DNA from: Pukyongia sp.
Lineage (GTDB): Bacteria > Bacteroidota > Bacteroidia > Flavobacteriales > Flavobacteriaceae
Assembly: GCA_030148705.1 (NCBI GenBank)
Contig: JASBSY010000014.1
Span: forward strand, 609,939-673,938
Direction: 5' to 3'
Length of the DNA stretch: 64,000 nt
Position 1 is the stretch's first letter. Each line of letters begins with the position of its first letter. A program made the translations under genes and the position numbers. Positions 8,592 through 18,390 of this stretch are shown piece by piece. The notes under the pieces were generated by a model. It was not told the DNA's origin. It did not search any database and saw only the letters and a program-made list of their open reading frames with translations.

Positions 8592-9824
8592 ATGGAAAAT
8601 TTAGCGTTGATCGACTCCTTTTCGGAATTTAAGGATGATAAACTCATAGACCGGGTAACGCTTATGGCGATACTCGAAGATGTTTTCAGAAATGCTTTAA
8701 AGAAAAAATACGGTAGTGACGATAATTTCGATATTATCATTAACCCCGATAAAGGTGACCTCGAAATCTGGAGAAACCGTGTGGTAGTAGCCGACGGTGA
8801 GGTGGAAGATGAGAACGAAGAGATCTCCCTTTCGGAAGCGCGTAAGATTGAAGCGGATTTCGAAATTGGAGAGGATGTATCGGAGGAAGTAAAGCTAATC
8901 GATCTTGGACGTCGCTCTATTCTCGCTTTACGCCAGAACCTTATTTCCAAGATTCACGAACACGACAATACGAATGTCTATAAGCAATTCAAAGAGCTGG
9001 AAGGCGAGATCTATACCGCTGAAGTACACCATATTCGTCATCGCGCTGTAATTTTGCTGGACGATGAAGGAAATGAGATAATTCTTCCGAAGGACAAACA
9101 GATCCCTTCAGATTTCTTCAGAAAGGGCGACAACGTTCGTGGCATCATCGAAAGCGTGGAACTGAAAGGGAACAAGCCTTCAATTATTATGTCGCGTGCC
9201 AATCCGCTTTTCCTGGAAAAACTGTTCGAACAAGAAATCCCGGAAGTATTCGACGGATTAATCACTGTAAAAAAAGTGGTAAGGATTCCCGGCGAAAAGG
9301 CAAAAGTAGCCGTAGACTCATACGACGACCGTATCGACCCGGTTGGAGCCTGTGTAGGGATGAAAGGATCTCGTATTCACGGGATCGTAAGAGAACTGGG
9401 GAACGAGAACATCGATGTGATTAACTATACCAACAATTTACAACTGTTTATCACAAGAGCGCTGAGTCCTGCACGTGTAACGGCCATCAACATAAACGAA
9501 GAGACCAAAAGGGCTGAAGTGATCCTGAAACCTGAGGAAGTATCCAAGGCCATCGGTCGCGGAGGACATAATATTCGGTTGGCGGGACAGCTTACCGGTT
9601 ACGAAATAGACGTGCTTCGCGAAGGTGCCGAAGAGGATGTTGAACTGCGTGAATTCTCCGACGAGATCGAAGAATGGATCATCCAGGAATTTCATAAAAT
9701 TGGCTTGGATACAGCCAAGAGCGTACTCGAGCACGACGTTGCCGATTTGGTAAAACGCACCGATCTGGAGCAGGAAACCATAGAGGAAGTGGTTAAAATA
9801 TTAAAAGACGAATTTAAAGAGTAG
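8592..9824 (+). CDS. nusA: Transcription termination/antitermination protein NusA
   Basis: Binds RNA polymerase and nascent RNA to tune pausing, termination and antitermination. About 410 residues: an N-terminal RNA polymerase-binding domain (about 1-125), an S1 domain (about 133-200, GEIYTAEVHHIRHRAVILL), then two KH domains. The first KH region has DPVGACVGMKGSRI and the second AIGRGGHNIRLAG, both classic NusA signatures. It lacks the two acidic C-terminal repeats of the Escherichia coli protein and ends in one helical segment, as expected for Bacteroidota. It is the second gene of the rimP operon, so a leader terminator upstream of rimP would place NusA under control of its own activity. 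Confidence 0.97.
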   Translation: MENLALIDSFSEFKDDKLIDRVTLMAILEDVFRNALKKKYGSDDNFDIIINPDKGDLEIWRNRVVVADGEVEDENEEISLSEARKIEADFEIGEDVSEEVKLIDLGRRSILALRQNLISKIHEHDNTNVYKQFKELEGEIYTAEVHHIRHRAVILLDDEGNEIILPKDKQIPSDFFRKGDNVRGIIESVELKGNKPSIIMSRANPLFLEKLFEQEIPEVFDGLITVKKVVRIPGEKAKVAVDSYDDRIDPVGACVGMKGSRIHGIVRELGNENIDVINYTNNLQLFITRALSPARVTAININEETKRAEVILKPEEVSKAIGRGGHNIRLAGQLTGYEIDVLREGAEEDVELREFSDEIEEWIIQEFHKIGLDTAKSVLEHDVADLVKRTDLEQETIEEVVKILKDEFKE

Positions 9825-9876
9825 TTAAAGTTTAACTACTTTTATACATATTTTTAAAATAAGGATAAAGCATTTT

Positions 9877-12531
9877 ATGGCTGAAGTAAAAACAATGAGG
9901 CTTAGTAAAGTTCTTCGCGAATTCAACATATCGCTGGATCGGGCCGTGGAATATCTAAGTTCCAAAGGCTATGAGGTGGAGGCCCGACCTACCACCAAGA
10001 TCACAGATGAGGAATACGAAGTGCTGTTCAACGAATTCCAAACGGACAAGAGCAAAAAAGTAGCTTCGAAGGAAGTAGGTGAGGAGAAGCGCAAGGAAAA
10101 AGAAGAACTTCGAATTGCCCGTGAAAAGGAACTTGAAGAAAAAGAAAAGAAGGCTGCCTCAAGAGTAATTAAAGCTGAAGCCAAGCTCGACGGTCCTAAA
10201 CAGGTTGGTAAAATTGAACTTGAAAAGTCTAAAGCAGCCAAAAAGGAAGAAGCAGTAGAAGAAGAACCCGTTGAGAAAGCTGCCGAAAAGAAAACTCCCG
10301 CCAAGAAAAAAGCCAAACCGGTAGCAAAGAAAGCCGAAACCGTTGAAGAAGCACCTCAGGAAGTTCCTGTGGAAGCCAAGGAAGAAGGACCGGATCCGGT
10401 GGTTGAAACCAACTATAAAAAATTAGATGGCCCTAACTTTACGGGAGAGACCATCGACCTGTCGAAATTCAAAAAACCTGAAAAGAAGAAACCTGAAAAG
10501 AAGGAAGACGAAAAGAAAGAGAAACGAGGTCGCCGAAGACGTATAAGCAAGGAACCTGCCAAAGGCAACGGAAACCAGCGTGACAACAAAGGCAGACGAG
10601 GGCGCAGCAATGTGCCTAAAGAGGAGCCCAGCGAGGAAGAAGTGCAAAAGCAGGTGCGCGAAACCCTTGAAAAACTTCAGGGGAAATCCTCCAAAGGAAA
10701 AGGTGCAAAATACCGTAGGGAGAAAAGAGATAGTCACCGTCAGAAAACCGAGGACGATCTGGCACAACAGGAAGCAGCCAGCACTGTATTAAAAGTAACC
10801 GAATTTGTTACCGTTAGTGAAGTTGCTACCATGATGGATGTGCCGGTAACCCAGGTCATTTCTGCCTGTATGTCACTGGGGATGATGGTAACAATGAATC
10901 AGCGTCTAGATGCGGAAACGCTTACGATAGTTGCCGATGAATTTGGGTACGAAGTAGAATTCGTAACCGCAGATATTGAAGAATCATTCCAGGTAGTAAA
11001 AGATGCACCGGAAGATCTGGAGCCAAGAGCCCCGATCGTTACCGTAATGGGACACGTAGATCACGGAAAAACGTCCCTGCTGGATTATATCAGGGAAGAA
11101 AATGTGATCGCCGGGGAATCCGGAGGAATTACACAGCATATTGGTGCTTACGGGGTTACTTTGGAGAACGGTGAAAAGATCACCTTCCTAGATACGCCCG
11201 GTCACGAAGCGTTTACCGCAATGCGTGCCAGAGGAGCCCAGGTAACCGATCTTGCCATTATTGTTATAGCGGCAGACGACGATATCATGCCACAGACAAA
11301 AGAGGCGATTAGTCACGCCCAGGCGGCAGGAGTTCCTATCGTATTCGCAATAAATAAAGTTGATAAGCCTACCGCCAATCCTGAAAAGATCAAGGAAGGG
11401 CTGGCCAATATGAATTTACTGGTCGAGGACTGGGGCGGAAAGATTCAATCGCACGACATATCCGCGAAGACAGGGGAAGGTGTTAAAGAATTACTCGAAA
11501 AAGTCCTGCTCGAAGCAGAACTGCTTGAACTGAAAGCCAACCCGAACAGAACTGCCAACGGAACGGTAGTTGAAGCCTTCCTAGACAAGGGTCGTGGTTA
11601 TGTATCTACTATTCTGGTCCAGGCAGGAACCCTTAACATTGGTGATTACGTACTCGCCGGACAACACAGTGGTAAAGTAAAAGCCATGCAGGACGAACGA
11701 GGGAAGAAAATCAAGGCCGCAGGGCCGTCGACGCCGGTATCAATACTGGGACTGGACGGTGCGCCACAAGCCGGTGATAAGTTCAACGTATTTGAAGATG
11801 AGCGTGAAGCCAAGGATATAGCCAACAAGAGAATGCAGTTGCAGCGTGAGCAATCGGTTAGAACGCAACGCCATATTACCCTGGATGAGATTGGAAGGCG
11901 AATTGCTCTTGGAGAATTTAAAGAGCTGAATATTATCCTGAAAGGAGATGTGGACGGTTCGGTGGAAGCGCTTACAGATTCCTTCCTGAAATTGTCTACT
12001 GAAGAGATCCAGGTGAATATCATACACAAAGGGGTGGGAGCGATCACCGAAAGTGACGTACTACTTGCCTCGGCTTCAGATGCCATCATAATCGGGTTTA
12101 ACGTTCGTCCGATGGGTAATGCCCGTCAGATCGCCGATAAGGAAGAAATCGATATCCGCACGTACTCCATCATCTACGATGCGATAAACGACCTGAAAGA
12201 CGCTATGGAAGGCATGTTGTCGCCGGTGATGAAGGAAGAGGTAACCGGTACTGCAGAGATCAGGGAAACCTTTAAGATCTCTAAAGTGGGAACCATTGCA
12301 GGATGTATGGTTCTGAGCGGAAAAATATTTAGGAATTCGGGAATCCGACTCATCCGAGAAGGAGTGGTGGTATTTACCGGAGAACTGGACTCGCTGAAAC
12401 GCTTTAAGGACGACGTAAAAGAAGTATCCAAGGGGTACGACTGCGGAATCCAGATCAAGAATTACAACGACATAAAAGAAGGAGACATTATAGAAGCCTT
12501 CCAGGAAGTTGCAGTAAAGAAAAAGCTGTAA
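9877..12531 (+). CDS. infB: Translation initiation factor IF-2
   Basis: GTPase that brings initiator fMet-tRNA to the ribosome. About 884 residues. The N-terminus has a short IF-2 helical domain ([19 protein letters not shown]) followed by a long charged Lys/Glu-rich linker (about 60-310). A second IF2-N-like module ([19 protein letters not shown]) precedes the GTPase domain, which has the P-loop GHVDHGKTS from residue 392, switch [10 protein letters not shown] and the NKVD specificity motif. Domains II-IV follow to the fMet-tRNA-binding C-terminus ([18 protein letters not shown]). The extended basic/acidic linker is normal for Bacteroidota IF-2. It ends the rimP operon and is followed by a strong palindromic terminator. 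Confidence 0.97.
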   Translation: MAEVKTMRLSKVLREFNISLDRAVEYLSSKGYEVEARPTTKITDEEYEVLFNEFQTDKSKKVASKEVGEEKRKEKEELRIAREKELEEKEKKAASRVIKAEAKLDGPKQVGKIELEKSKAAKKEEAVEEEPVEKAAEKKTPAKKKAKPVAKKAETVEEAPQEVPVEAKEEGPDPVVETNYKKLDGPNFTGETIDLSKFKKPEKKKPEKKEDEKKEKRGRRRRISKEPAKGNGNQRDNKGRRGRSNVPKEEPSEEEVQKQVRETLEKLQGKSSKGKGAKYRREKRDSHRQKTEDDLAQQEAASTVLKVTEFVTVSEVATMMDVPVTQVISACMSLGMMVTMNQRLDAETLTIVADEFGYEVEFVTADIEESFQVVKDAPEDLEPRAPIVTVMGHVDHGKTSLLDYIREENVIAGESGGITQHIGAYGVTLENGEKITFLDTPGHEAFTAMRARGAQVTDLAIIVIAADDDIMPQTKEAISHAQAAGVPIVFAINKVDKPTANPEKIKEGLANMNLLVEDWGGKIQSHDISAKTGEGVKELLEKVLLEAELLELKANPNRTANGTVVEAFLDKGRGYVSTILVQAGTLNIGDYVLAGQHSGKVKAMQDERGKKIKAAGPSTPVSILGLDGAPQAGDKFNVFEDEREAKDIANKRMQLQREQSVRTQRHITLDEIGRRIALGEFKELNIILKGDVDGSVEALTDSFLKLSTEEIQVNIIHKGVGAITESDVLLASASDAIIIGFNVRPMGNARQIADKEEIDIRTYSIIYDAINDLKDAMEGMLSPVMKEEVTGTAEIRETFKISKVGTIAGCMVLSGKIFRNSGIRLIREGVVVFTGELDSLKRFKDDVKEVSKGYDCGIQIKNYNDIKEGDIIEAFQEVAVKKKL

Positions 12532-12549
12532 GCTCAAACTTGAACAATA

Positions 12550-12579
12550 AAAAAAGGTGGTCGATCGACCACCTTTTTT
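12550..12579. terminator. Bidirectional intrinsic terminator (30-bp perfect palindrome)
   Basis: Positions 12550-12579 form a perfect inverted repeat centred between 12564 and 12565: an A-run, GGTGGTCGA, its complement TCGACCACC and a T-run of six. Because both strands read A-run, GC-rich stem, T-run, it can stop transcription of infB on the + strand and of the convergent DinB-like gene on the - strand. Confidence 0.9.
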
Positions 12580-12598
12580 ATTTCACTGAAATATCTTT

Positions 12599-13204
12599 TT
12601 ATGATTTCGGGAAATCAGGACTTCGCATTACTTCCTCGATCTGCCGAACATGACGCTCGCTGTGACCGGCTATGAACAATACAGCCTGGAAACCATCAAT
12701 AGTCCCAAAAGGAAACTCCTGTACCCGGTTCCTGAAATCCTCCGTACTCGTTTTAGCCATTTCAATATTCTTGGCTCTCGCATCTTTAAACGCCATTAAA
12801 GAGGCATCGTACGACCCGAATTTATTGCTGGGTTCGAAAGGTTTTTGGGTCTGAATCTTTTGAGAGCGGTCCTCGATCAGTGCGAGAACTTCCTGGTCGG
12901 ACATAGAGACTTTGTCCCGGTTTGCCGCATCGGCCGCAGTTTGCAGCAATTGCTGAATCATGCCTGTAAGCGCTGCTTCGGTTATGGCCAGGTGTTCTAC
13001 GTTTTCTGCTATAGACCATGATTCGGGCGAGGTTTTGTAATTCAATTGTGCCGGACTTAAGCCGTTTACTGCAATGAGAAGATGATCTCTTGAATTGGTT
13101 AACTCTGAAATCGCCAGGCGGCGTTCTTCATCGGTTAATTTGTAATCGGAAGTTGTAGTGCTCATCAACAGTATGAGCAGTACAGGTAGAAGTAAATTTT
13201 TCAT
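12599..13204 (-). CDS. Exported DinB-superfamily protein
   Basis: About 201 residues. The first 18-20 residues are a signal peptide-like hydrophobic run, which is unusual because most DinB/YfiT proteins are cytosolic. The rest is a four-helix bundle of the DinB type: WSIAENVEHLAITE (first metal-ligand region, with His) and near the end FIAGHSERHVRQIEE, supplying the second and third His. The three His would bind a divalent metal, typical of the superfamily, whose members include thiol transferases; the substrate here is unknown. The signal looks like cleavage rather than lipidation since no Cys is present. It is convergent with infB across the shared terminator and has no clear operon partner. 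Confidence 0.85.
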   Translation of the reverse strand: MKNLLLPVLLILLMSTTTSDYKLTDEERRLAISELTNSRDHLLIAVNGLSPAQLNYKTSPESWSIAENVEHLAITEAALTGMIQQLLQTAADAANRDKVSMSDQEVLALIEDRSQKIQTQKPFEPSNKFGSYDASLMAFKDARAKNIEMAKTSTEDFRNRVQEFPFGTIDGFQAVLFIAGHSERHVRQIEEVMRSPDFPKS

Positions 13205-13322
13205 AATAAAAAGGTTAATAGTGAACAGCTTTCATCATAGAGATGAACCTAAGTGTTTTGCTATTCACAAGTTATGAAAAAATTTTCCGAAGAAATATTA
13301 AAAACTACTGAATATGAGGAGG

Positions 13323-13718
13323 TTACTTTTTACGTTCCGGTTTCAGGATAAAGGCCGACTGGAATTCCCGTTGTATTTCGAGCAGCGCCCGGTCTGCTTC
13401 CAGCCGAGTAATAAAATTACCTACCCACACCTTGTAATTGGGAGTTTCATATTCGATAGAGGCAGGCCAAACCCCATAACTGTTACGGTATTTTCTGATG
13501 ATGGAATTTGCTTTGTTCAGTTCGCCATAATACAGCTGAATGGTATATCCGTCGGTTAGTTTATTGTTCTTTTCCATGTTCTTTTTCAGACTGAGAAGTT
13601 CAGGGATCTTGGGATCCTGATTAACCGTCAGACTGGCATTTTGTGCCGAGCTGCCGAGGCTGATAAACAAGCATAATATGCTGAAAATAATTAGGTTATG
13701 AGGTAGCGAACGTTTCAT
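13323..13718 (-). CDS. SPOR domain-containing exported protein
   Basis: About 131 residues with an N-terminal signal peptide (cleavage probably after GSSAQ). A short helical linker (LLSLKKNMEKNNK) leads to a C-terminal SPOR domain of about 75 residues: GYTIQLYYGELNKANSIIRKYRN, then the second repeat YKVWVGNFITRLEADRALLEIQREF. SPOR domains bind denuded glycan strands of peptidoglycan, typically at the septum. With nothing but a SPOR domain after the signal, the protein probably acts as a periplasmic peptidoglycan-binding adaptor. It is divergent from the act operon; a minus-strand TACATTTG box lies about 20 nt before its start. Confidence 0.88.
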   Translation of the reverse strand: MKRSLPHNLIIFSILCLFISLGSSAQNASLTVNQDPKIPELLSLKKNMEKNNKLTDGYTIQLYYGELNKANSIIRKYRNSYGVWPASIEYETPNYKVWVGNFITRLEADRALLEIQREFQSAFILKPERKK

Positions 13719-13736
13719 AGGAAAATATCAATTATG

Positions 13737-13744
13737 CAAATGTA
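13737..13744 (-). promoter_or_regulatory. Putative -7 box for the SPOR-domain gene
   Basis: CAAATGTA on the + strand reads TACATTTG on the - strand, matching TAnnTTTG. It lies 18 nt upstream of the SPOR gene start at 13718. No clear -33 element was seen. Confidence 0.4.
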
Positions 13745-13819
13745 AATCTTAATAACTTTAATTGATGTAATTTTATTATTTAGAATAAATATAAATTATG
13801 TATTAACACTTTGTTAGAA

Positions 13820-13850
13820 TTTCGAAAATCGACTTTATGGTGTACTTTTG
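13820..13850 (+). promoter_or_regulatory. Putative promoter of the act-cox respiratory operon
   Basis: TTTCG at 13820-13824 is followed, 18 nt later, by TACTTTTG at 13843-13850, matching the Bacteroidota TT(G/T)-N20-TAnnTTTG layout. The predicted start near 13855 leaves an untranslated leader of about 90 nt before actA. The same TTTCG-N18 spacing occurs before maeB and the second cox3-like gene. Confidence 0.6.
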
Positions 13851-13943
13851 CACAGTTATTTGCGGCACGAAATCCGCGCCATTAGATCGCGATTATTAAT
13901 AACCAATTACGTGCCAAACTATTGACAATAATTAACCATTAGC

Positions 13944-15269
13944 ATGATAAAGGTGAAGTTTCGAAATCTACCCTCTCAATTGTCACTTCTGTTGTTAGCA
14001 CTATTGCTAACGTTCTCCATAACTACATACGCTCAGGATGAGGCCTCGGCGGCTACAGAGCAGCCGGCCGCGACGGGTGTGGGAGATGCGGCAGCCGGAA
14101 AGACATTGTTTAACGCCAATTGTGCTGCCTGTCACAGGCTCTACAAGCCCGCCACCGGCCCTGCGCTTTTTGGGGTTGGCGATAAGTACGATCGCGAATG
14201 GCTATACAGCTGGATCCGAAACAGCCAGGCAATGGTGAAGGCCGGCGATCCCCAGGCAGTAGCCATCTTCGAAGAAAACAACCAGGCGGTAATGACGGCT
14301 TTTCCGGCTCTTACCGATACCGACATAGATAATATCCTCGCCTACACCTATACCGAAAAACCGGAAGTCGTCGATCCATGTATCGCAAACCCGGAATTGT
14401 GTGAAGGTGAAACAAGTACTTCCGGCGTGTCCAGTGAAATAATCCTGCTGGTCCTTGCCCTGGTTTTCCTTATGCTGGTTGTGATGCTCTACCTGGTTAC
14501 GAAAACACTAAAGCGTATCGCGGAAGCCAATGGGGTGGTGTATGAAAAGAAAGAAAAAAGAACTCCGATCTGGCAGGCCTTTATTAAGAATCAGTTCCTT
14601 GTACTGGTAGTGTCTGTGTTTCTGTTGCTGAGTGCGGGGTATTTTGCATACGGCTGGATGATGCAGGTAGGAATGGACCAGGGATATGCCCCGGTACAGC
14701 CCATTCATTACTCACATAAGATTCACGCCGGCGACAATGAGATAGACTGTAACTACTGTCACTCCTCGGCCCGAAAGAGCAAGCACTCAGGGATTCCATC
14801 CTTGAACGTGTGTATGAACTGTCATAAGAACATTTCAGAATACACCGGGGAAGAAGATATCGCGAATGGTTACACCAGGGATTTCTACACAGCTGAGATC
14901 AAGAAATTATACGAGGCCGTTGGATGGGATGAGGCTTCACAGTCGTATACCGGCGAAACCAAACCGGTAAAATGGGTTCGTATTCACAACCTGCCCGATT
15001 TTGCGTATTTTAATCACTCCCAGCACGTTACCGTAGCCGGAATCGAATGTCAGAAATGTCACGGTCCGGTTGAAGAGATGGAAATCATGTATCAGTTCTC
15101 ACCGCTCACCATGGGATGGTGTATCAACTGTCACAGAGAGACCAATGTCGACCTGAAAGGAAACGATTATTACAAGAAGATACACGAAGAACTCTCTAAG
15201 AAATACGGAGTGGACCAGCTTACAATCGCTCAAATGGGCGGATTGGAATGTGGTAAATGTCACTATTAA
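13944..15269 (+). CDS. actA: Alternative complex III multihaem cytochrome c subunit ActA with fused N-terminal cytochrome c domain
   Basis: Haem-carrying subunit of the quinol:cytochrome c oxidoreductase that replaces the bc1 complex. About 441 residues. A signal peptide (about 1-30) precedes a class I monohaem cytochrome domain with CAACH at residues 60-64; two membrane segments follow (about 163-185 and 218-238). The periplasmic C-terminal part has five more haem sites: CNYCH, CMNCH, CQKCH, CINCH and CGKCH. There are therefore six CXXCH motifs, where the core ActA family has five; the N-terminal domain is the addition. Electrons would flow along this haem wire toward ActE and the adjacent cytochrome oxidase. 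It opens the actABCDEF-coxBA operon. Confidence 0.95.
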   Translation: MIKVKFRNLPSQLSLLLLALLLTFSITTYAQDEASAATEQPAATGVGDAAAGKTLFNANCAACHRLYKPATGPALFGVGDKYDREWLYSWIRNSQAMVKAGDPQAVAIFEENNQAVMTAFPALTDTDIDNILAYTYTEKPEVVDPCIANPELCEGETSTSGVSSEIILLVLALVFLMLVVMLYLVTKTLKRIAEANGVVYEKKEKRTPIWQAFIKNQFLVLVVSVFLLLSAGYFAYGWMMQVGMDQGYAPVQPIHYSHKIHAGDNEIDCNYCHSSARKSKHSGIPSLNVCMNCHKNISEYTGEEDIANGYTRDFYTAEIKKLYEAVGWDEASQSYTGETKPVKWVRIHNLPDFAYFNHSQHVTVAGIECQKCHGPVEEMEIMYQFSPLTMGWCINCHRETNVDLKGNDYYKKIHEELSKKYGVDQLTIAQMGGLECGKCHY

Positions 15270-15275
15270 AAAAGA

Positions 15276-18200
15276 ATGAATAAATTTTCAGATACGAATA
15301 TGGCATCAAACAAGAAATACTGGAAAAGTGTTGAGGAACTGAAAGAAGACAGTTCCATTGTTGAGACGCTCAAACAGAACGAATTTGTTACCGAGATACC
15401 TACCGACGATTTTCTGGGGGATAAAGAAGCTTTAGAGAGCTCTTCGACCACAAGACGAGATTTCTTAAAATACGTTGGGTTTACAACTGCGGCAGCATCT
15501 CTTGCAGCCTGTGAAGGCCCGGTGAAGAAGTCAATTCCTTACGTTGTGCTACCCGACGAGATCGTTCCCGGAGTTGCGAATTACTATGCGACTTCCATAG
15601 CCGATGGTTTCGACTTTGCCAATATTCTTGTAAAGACCAGAGAAGGACGGCCTATTAAAGTTGAAAGAAACGATCTTTCAAAACACAATGAAGTAAACGC
15701 CCGGGTGCAGGCTTCGGTGCTTTCGCTTTACGATAAGAACAGGCTACAAGGGCCGATGGTAGATGGTAAGGCAGCTAGTTGGCAGGAACTGGATGCCGCC
15801 GTAGCCGGTAAAATGAATGAAATGGGCGGACAGGATGTGGTACTTCTTACCCAAACTTTTGCGAGCCCTTCTACTACAAAATTAATCTCCGAATTTCAGG
15901 CGAAATACCCGAACGTACGTCATGTTATCTACGATACGGTGTCCTCTTCGGAAGCGGTTGCCGCATTCCAGAATAAATTCGGGAGCAGAGGTCTGGCCGA
16001 TTACGATTTTTCGAAAGCCGAAGTAATAGTTTCGGTGGGTGCCGACTTCCTTGGCGACTGGCAAGGCGGAGGATACACCTCCGGATATTCGAAAGGACGT
16101 GTTCCCCAGGACGGCAAAATGTCTCGTCATATACAGTTCGAGGCAAATATGACTCTCTCGGGAGCTAATGCCGACAAACGCATTCCTGCTACTCCTCTTG
16201 AACAAAAGAAAATATTAGCAGCCCTGGCAGGCGGATATGCATCCGACTTACCGGAACATCTGGCTGAAGCTGTAAGAAAGGCTAAAGCCGAATTGCAGAA
16301 AGCCGGAAGCAAAGGTGTGCTTATAACGGGTATAGCCGATGTGAACGCACAAGCTTCTGTACTGGACTTCAATCAGGGCATAGGCAGTCTTGCCATGGAT
16401 TCATCCAGGCCAAGATTTACATCTATGGGTAACTCGGCCGAAGTAACCGCAGTAATGAACGGTGTTATAGACGGTAGAATAAAAGGGTTGATCACAGCAG
16501 GTGTGGACCCGGTTTATTCCTTCCCTGACCCGCGCTTTGCCGAAGCCTATAAAAACCTGGATATGAGCCTGGCCTTCAGCATGAAGGCTGATGCCACGGC
16601 ATCTTCCGCAAAAATTGTTGCCGCTGTACCTCATTATTTAGAAAGCTGGGGAGACCTTCAGTTTAAAAAAGGAAGCTACAGCCTTATGCAACCCACTATA
16701 AGACCATTGTTCGATACACGGCAATTTCAGGATTGCCTGTTACAGTGGACTGGAAATCAGAAAACCTATTACGACTATATCCGTGAAAACTGGGAAGGTG
16801 GGATTCTCGGATCTTCAGACTGGAACCAGGCGTTGCACGACGGTGTTATGGAAAGTGATGCAGAGCTTGCTTCCGATGAGGCAACACTTACTGAAACCAC
16901 TTTAGAAAGCACTACAGCAAATGGTGCAATGGCGCTATCTGCTCAGGACAGCGGTCTTGAACTTATACTGTATACCAAAACCTCGATGGGTGACGGACAG
17001 CAGGCAAATAATCCCTGGCTTCAGGAGATGCCGGATCCGATCACAAGAGCATCATGGGATAACTATATTACCATGTCTGCGGCAGATGCCTCGGCCCTTG
17101 AAATAGAAAATTACAATGTAGCAAATGGAGCTCTTAACGGTAGTTACGTAAACGTAACTGTTGGCGACACCACCATCGAAAATGTTCCTGTGATCATACA
17201 GCCGGGACAGGCAAGAGGCACTTTAGGATTGGCGCTCGGATATGGACAAAAAGATGCCATTCAGCAAGAGATGCAGACTGGTGTGAACGCATATCGCTTG
17301 TACAAGAATTTTTCACCGGTTCAGAAAGTATCGGTTGAAAAGACTGGTGGAATACACGAATTTGCCTGTGTACAGTTACAAAATACCATGATGGGTCGCG
17401 ATATCATTCGCGAAACAACATTGGATACCTATAATTCTGAAGATGCAAGTGTATGGAATGCCATGCCGATGGTGTCTAAGGACCATAAGGAAATACCGGT
17501 TACCTCGCCTGACGCGGATCTTTGGGAACCGTTTAAGAGGGATGTGGGTCATCACTTTAATCTGTCGATCGACCTCAACGCCTGTACTGGCTGTGGAGCA
17601 TGTGTAATTGCGTGTAATGCAGAGAACAATGTTCCTGTGGTTGGTAAAGAAGAGATTAGAAAGAGCAGGGGCATGCACTGGCTTCGTATCGACAGATATT
17701 ATTCCAGTGAGGAGTCATTTGCCGGTGATCTCGAGAAAAAGGAGAATATTTCCGGACTTGGTAGCTCGCTTTCAGAATTTGCTGAACTTGAACAAGCTTC
17801 GGAGAATCCACAAGTTGCGTTCCAGCCGGTGATGTGTCAGCATTGTAATCACGCTCCTTGTGAAACTGTTTGTCCTGTTGCGGCTACTTCGCACGGGCGA
17901 CAGGGCCAGAACCATATGGCGTACAACCGTTGTGTTGGAACACGATACTGTGCGAACAACTGTCCGTACAAAGTACGTCGCTTCAACTGGTTCCTTTACG
18001 CCGAAAATGATGAGTTCGATTATCACATGAACAACGATTTGGGCCGCATGGTACTGAACCCCGATGTGGTTGTTCGTTCTCGTGGAGTGATGGAAAAATG
18101 TTCGATGTGTATTCAGATGACACAAAAAACGATTTTGGATGCTAAACGCGATGGGCGTGCAATTGAGGATGGAGAGTTCAAAACTGCCTGCTCTGCAGCA

Positions 18201-18359
18201 TGTAATGCGGGAGCAATAGTGTTTGGGGATGTAAATGATCCCGAAAGTGTGGTGTACCAAAAGAAAAATGACAAAAGGATGTATCACTTACTTGAGGCAG
18301 TAGGTACCAAACCAAATGTGGTGTACCAAACTCAGGTAAGAAATACAACTGAAGCTTAA
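15276..18359 (+). CDS. actB: Alternative complex III iron-sulfur subunit ActB
   Basis: Large periplasmic subunit, about 1027 residues. Near residue 60 is a twin-arginine signal ([12 protein letters not shown]) followed by a hydrophobic stretch ending AAC, consistent with Tat export and possible lipidation. Residues about 100-700 resemble a molybdopterin oxidoreductase, but in this family the domain carries no cofactor. From residue 770 a ferredoxin-like module has [35 protein letters not shown] and CSMC with a later CSAAC, enough Cys for four clusters. ATG 15276 follows actA by 6 nt; ATG 15300 is an alternative start. The Fe-S relay links quinol oxidation in ActC to the haem subunits. Confidence 0.96.
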   Translation: MNKFSDTNMASNKKYWKSVEELKEDSSIVETLKQNEFVTEIPTDDFLGDKEALESSSTTRRDFLKYVGFTTAAASLAACEGPVKKSIPYVVLPDEIVPGVANYYATSIADGFDFANILVKTREGRPIKVERNDLSKHNEVNARVQASVLSLYDKNRLQGPMVDGKAASWQELDAAVAGKMNEMGGQDVVLLTQTFASPSTTKLISEFQAKYPNVRHVIYDTVSSSEAVAAFQNKFGSRGLADYDFSKAEVIVSVGADFLGDWQGGGYTSGYSKGRVPQDGKMSRHIQFEANMTLSGANADKRIPATPLEQKKILAALAGGYASDLPEHLAEAVRKAKAELQKAGSKGVLITGIADVNAQASVLDFNQGIGSLAMDSSRPRFTSMGNSAEVTAVMNGVIDGRIKGLITAGVDPVYSFPDPRFAEAYKNLDMSLAFSMKADATASSAKIVAAVPHYLESWGDLQFKKGSYSLMQPTIRPLFDTRQFQDCLLQWTGNQKTYYDYIRENWEGGILGSSDWNQALHDGVMESDAELASDEATLTETTLESTTANGAMALSAQDSGLELILYTKTSMGDGQQANNPWLQEMPDPITRASWDNYITMSAADASALEIENYNVANGALNGSYVNVTVGDTTIENVPVIIQPGQARGTLGLALGYGQKDAIQQEMQTGVNAYRLYKNFSPVQKVSVEKTGGIHEFACVQLQNTMMGRDIIRETTLDTYNSEDASVWNAMPMVSKDHKEIPVTSPDADLWEPFKRDVGHHFNLSIDLNACTGCGACVIACNAENNVPVVGKEEIRKSRGMHWLRIDRYYSSEESFAGDLEKKENISGLGSSLSEFAELEQASENPQVAFQPVMCQHCNHAPCETVCPVAATSHGRQGQNHMAYNRCVGTRYCANNCPYKVRRFNWFLYAENDEFDYHMNNDLGRMVLNPDVVVRSRGVMEKCSMCIQMTQKTILDAKRDGRAIEDGEFKTACSAACNAGAIVFGDVNDPESVVYQKKNDKRMYHLLEAVGTKPNVVYQTQVRNTTEA

Positions 18360-18390
18360 AATAACTAACTAAGAAATAGTACATAAAGAT

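Noticed and set aside
17772..18287. A 171-codon minus-strand frame over the actB Fe-S region
   Set aside because: It mirrors the Cys-rich coding strand, has no signal or domain pattern and no promoter, and overlaps essential sequence.
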